Positions 62,865-64,000 of a DNA stretch of 64,000 nt are shown one piece after another. Source of the DNA: Paraglaciecola chathamensis S18K6 (GTDB lineage Bacteria; Pseudomonadota; Gammaproteobacteria; Enterobacterales; Alteromonadaceae); NCBI GenBank assembly GCA_000314955.1, contig BAEM01000006.1:1-64000 (forward strand). Direction: 5' to 3'. Position 1 is the first letter of the stretch; every line of letters starts with the position of its first letter. Below the pieces are notes generated by a model. It was not told the origin of the DNA. It did no database searches and saw only the letters and a program-made list of their open reading frames with translations. The position numbers were made by a program, and so were the translations under genes.

Positions 62865-63794
62865 ATGTCAGATCGCGTTATTCGAATTGCTACGCGCAAA
62901 AGTGCTTTAGCCATGTGGCAAGCAGAATATGTTCAAGCAAAATTGCTTGAAGCTCACCCTCAACTTAAGGTTGAATTGGTACCAATGTCCACACAGGGTG
63001 ACCGTATTTTAGATACGCCATTGGCCAAAATCGGCGGCAAGGGGCTGTTTATCAAGGAGCTTGAAATCGCCATGAGCGAAGGCCGCGCAGACATAGCCGT
63101 ACACTCAATGAAAGATGTACCGGTGGATTTTCCAGATGGCTTTGGCCTGCATTGCATATGTGAACGTGAAAACCCATATGACGCCTTCGTTTCTAATACG
63201 TATTCAGCGATTGAAGAATTACCCCAAGGCGCAGTGGTAGGTACTTCGAGCTTACGCCGTCAGTGCCAAATTCGTAGCGCTCGCCCCGACCTAACCATTC
63301 GCGATTTGCGTGGCAACGTAAATACCCGTTTAGCCAAGTTAGATGAAGGCCAATACGATGCCATTATTTTGGCTGCCGCTGGCCTCATTCGTTTGAATAT
63401 GCAAGAGCGGATCAAAGCATACATAGAGCCTACCGTGTCTTTACCCGCTGTAGGCCAAGGTGCGGTTGGCATTGAATGTCGCAATGACGACGCCGAGCTA
63501 ATTGAACTGCTTAAGCCATTGAATCACGCAGATACAGAATCAAGAGTTAAGGCCGAACGCGCCATGAATGCCAAGTTAAATGGTGGTTGCCAAGTACCTA
63601 TTGGTAGCTACGCGGTATTAAACGGTGACGAATTGTATTTACGCGGATTAGTGGGCTCACCTGATGGCAGTTTGCTTCTGCAAGCCGAAAAACGTGGCAG
63701 TATCAACGATGCGCAAAGTATTGGTATTGATGTCGCTGAGCAACTGCTTGAAAAAGGTGCGGGTGACATTCTTCAAGCGTTATACAAAGACTAA
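62865..63794 (+). CDS. hemC: Porphobilinogen deaminase HemC
   Basis: A 309-residue enzyme that joins four porphobilinogens into hydroxymethylbilane. It opens with [17 protein letters not shown], has AVHSMKDVP with a catalytic aspartate close by, and [13 protein letters not shown]. The cysteine that carries the dipyrromethane cofactor is in [12 protein letters not shown]. Length is standard. hemD starts three bases after its stop, the usual heme operon order. Confidence 0.97.
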   Translation: MSDRVIRIATRKSALAMWQAEYVQAKLLEAHPQLKVELVPMSTQGDRILDTPLAKIGGKGLFIKELEIAMSEGRADIAVHSMKDVPVDFPDGFGLHCICERENPYDAFVSNTYSAIEELPQGAVVGTSSLRRQCQIRSARPDLTIRDLRGNVNTRLAKLDEGQYDAIILAAAGLIRLNMQERIKAYIEPTVSLPAVGQGAVGIECRNDDAELIELLKPLNHADTESRVKAERAMNAKLNGGCQVPIGSYAVLNGDELYLRGLVGSPDGSLLLQAEKRGSINDAQSIGIDVAEQLLEKGAGDILQALYKD

Positions 63795-63797
63795 CAT

Positions 63798-64000
63798 ATG
63801 ACAGTGCTGATATTTCGCCCCGAGCAAAAATGCGCAACCAGCGTCGCTCGTTTTTCACAAGCGGACATATCAGCCGTAGGCGTTGGGCTTATTAGCACAC
63901 AGCCTAGTGGACCAGCGCTTGCCAATTTAGCAGGCAGCTTAGCTGCACTCGCGCCGGGTGATAGCATAATAGTGACCAGTACGGTGGCCAGCCAGCTTTT
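63798..64000 (+). CDS. hemD: Uroporphyrinogen-III synthase HemD, 5' part only
   Basis: The first 67 codons are in the window: MTVLIFRPEQKCATSVARF opens the protein and SIIVTSTVASQLL is the end visible here. The position directly after hemC and the RP start typical of HemD support the call. The rest lies beyond the window edge. Confidence 0.85.
   Translation, partial: MTVLIFRPEQKCATSVARFSQADISAVGVGLISTQPSGPALANLAGSLAALAPGDSIIVTSTVASQL

Overview
The window looks like chromosome from a marine gammaproteobacterium of the Alteromonadales, probably Alteromonadaceae close to Paraglaciecola/Glaciecola. That placement is inferred from the gene set and order (gmk-rpoZ-spoT-trmH-recG, rsmJ, cyaY, hemC-hemD, a ynjBCD-ynjF cluster, a TonB receptor, a MalS-like amylase) and from protein resemblance by eye; no database was searched.

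Left chromosomal part (1-21450). The first 300 bases carry two strong leftward promoters of ribosomal-RNA type, followed by a gene-poor stretch with a perfect hexanucleotide repeat and degenerate short tandem repeats. Then come a PAS-GGDEF diguanylate cyclase, an MFS transporter, a TonB-dependent receptor followed by a fusion of a VTT/DedA-type membrane domain with a MerA/Lpd-like flavoprotein, a DUF547 protein leading into a ynjB-ynjC-ynjD ABC importer and ynjF, a sterol-desaturase-family protein, a DUF1499 protein, a small lipoprotein, a small outer-membrane barrel, a YciA-type thioesterase, a periplasmic solute-binding-like protein, a periplasmic GH13 amylase and a small SpoIIAA-like protein.

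Accessory island (21451-43370). This is a complete Tn7-family transposon of 21,920 bp. Both ends carry four TnsB-type sites of the form GACAATAAAGTTTGTCC, the termini are 5'-TGT...ACA-3', and a perfect 5-bp target duplication (ATCAA) flanks it. The right end abuts the last codons of a yhiN-like flavoprotein gene, so that gene's 3' end is the attachment site. The core is tnsA-tnsB-tnsC-tnsD plus a second, shorter TniQ-type gene, facing a convergent tyrosine-recombinase homologue whose catalytic residues are partly replaced. The cargo is defence-like: a coiled-coil TIR protein, a MESH1-like HD alarmone hydrolase, and a six-gene type I restriction operon. The operon holds a half-size HsdS, a methylase homologue with broken motifs, canonical HsdM and HsdS, a PHP-SMC ATPase and HsdR. 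It sits behind two identical-geometry operator-like dyads.

Right chromosomal part (43371-64000). After the yhiN-like gene come a cyclase-family hydrolase, htpX, a DesK/DesR-like two-component pair with an ABC-2 exporter, a peroxiredoxin, a VOC protein, rsmJ, recG, a thioredoxin-like peroxiredoxin, trmH, a RidA protein, spoT, rpoZ and gmk (all leftward). Rightward genes follow: cyaY, a carboxylesterase, a YHS-domain protein, a GNAT acetyltransferase, hemC and the first 203 bases of hemD.

The best candidates for new biology are the Tn7-like element's target-selection module (two TniQ proteins plus a degenerate tyrosine recombinase) and the type I restriction operon with an extra degenerate M/half-S pair.
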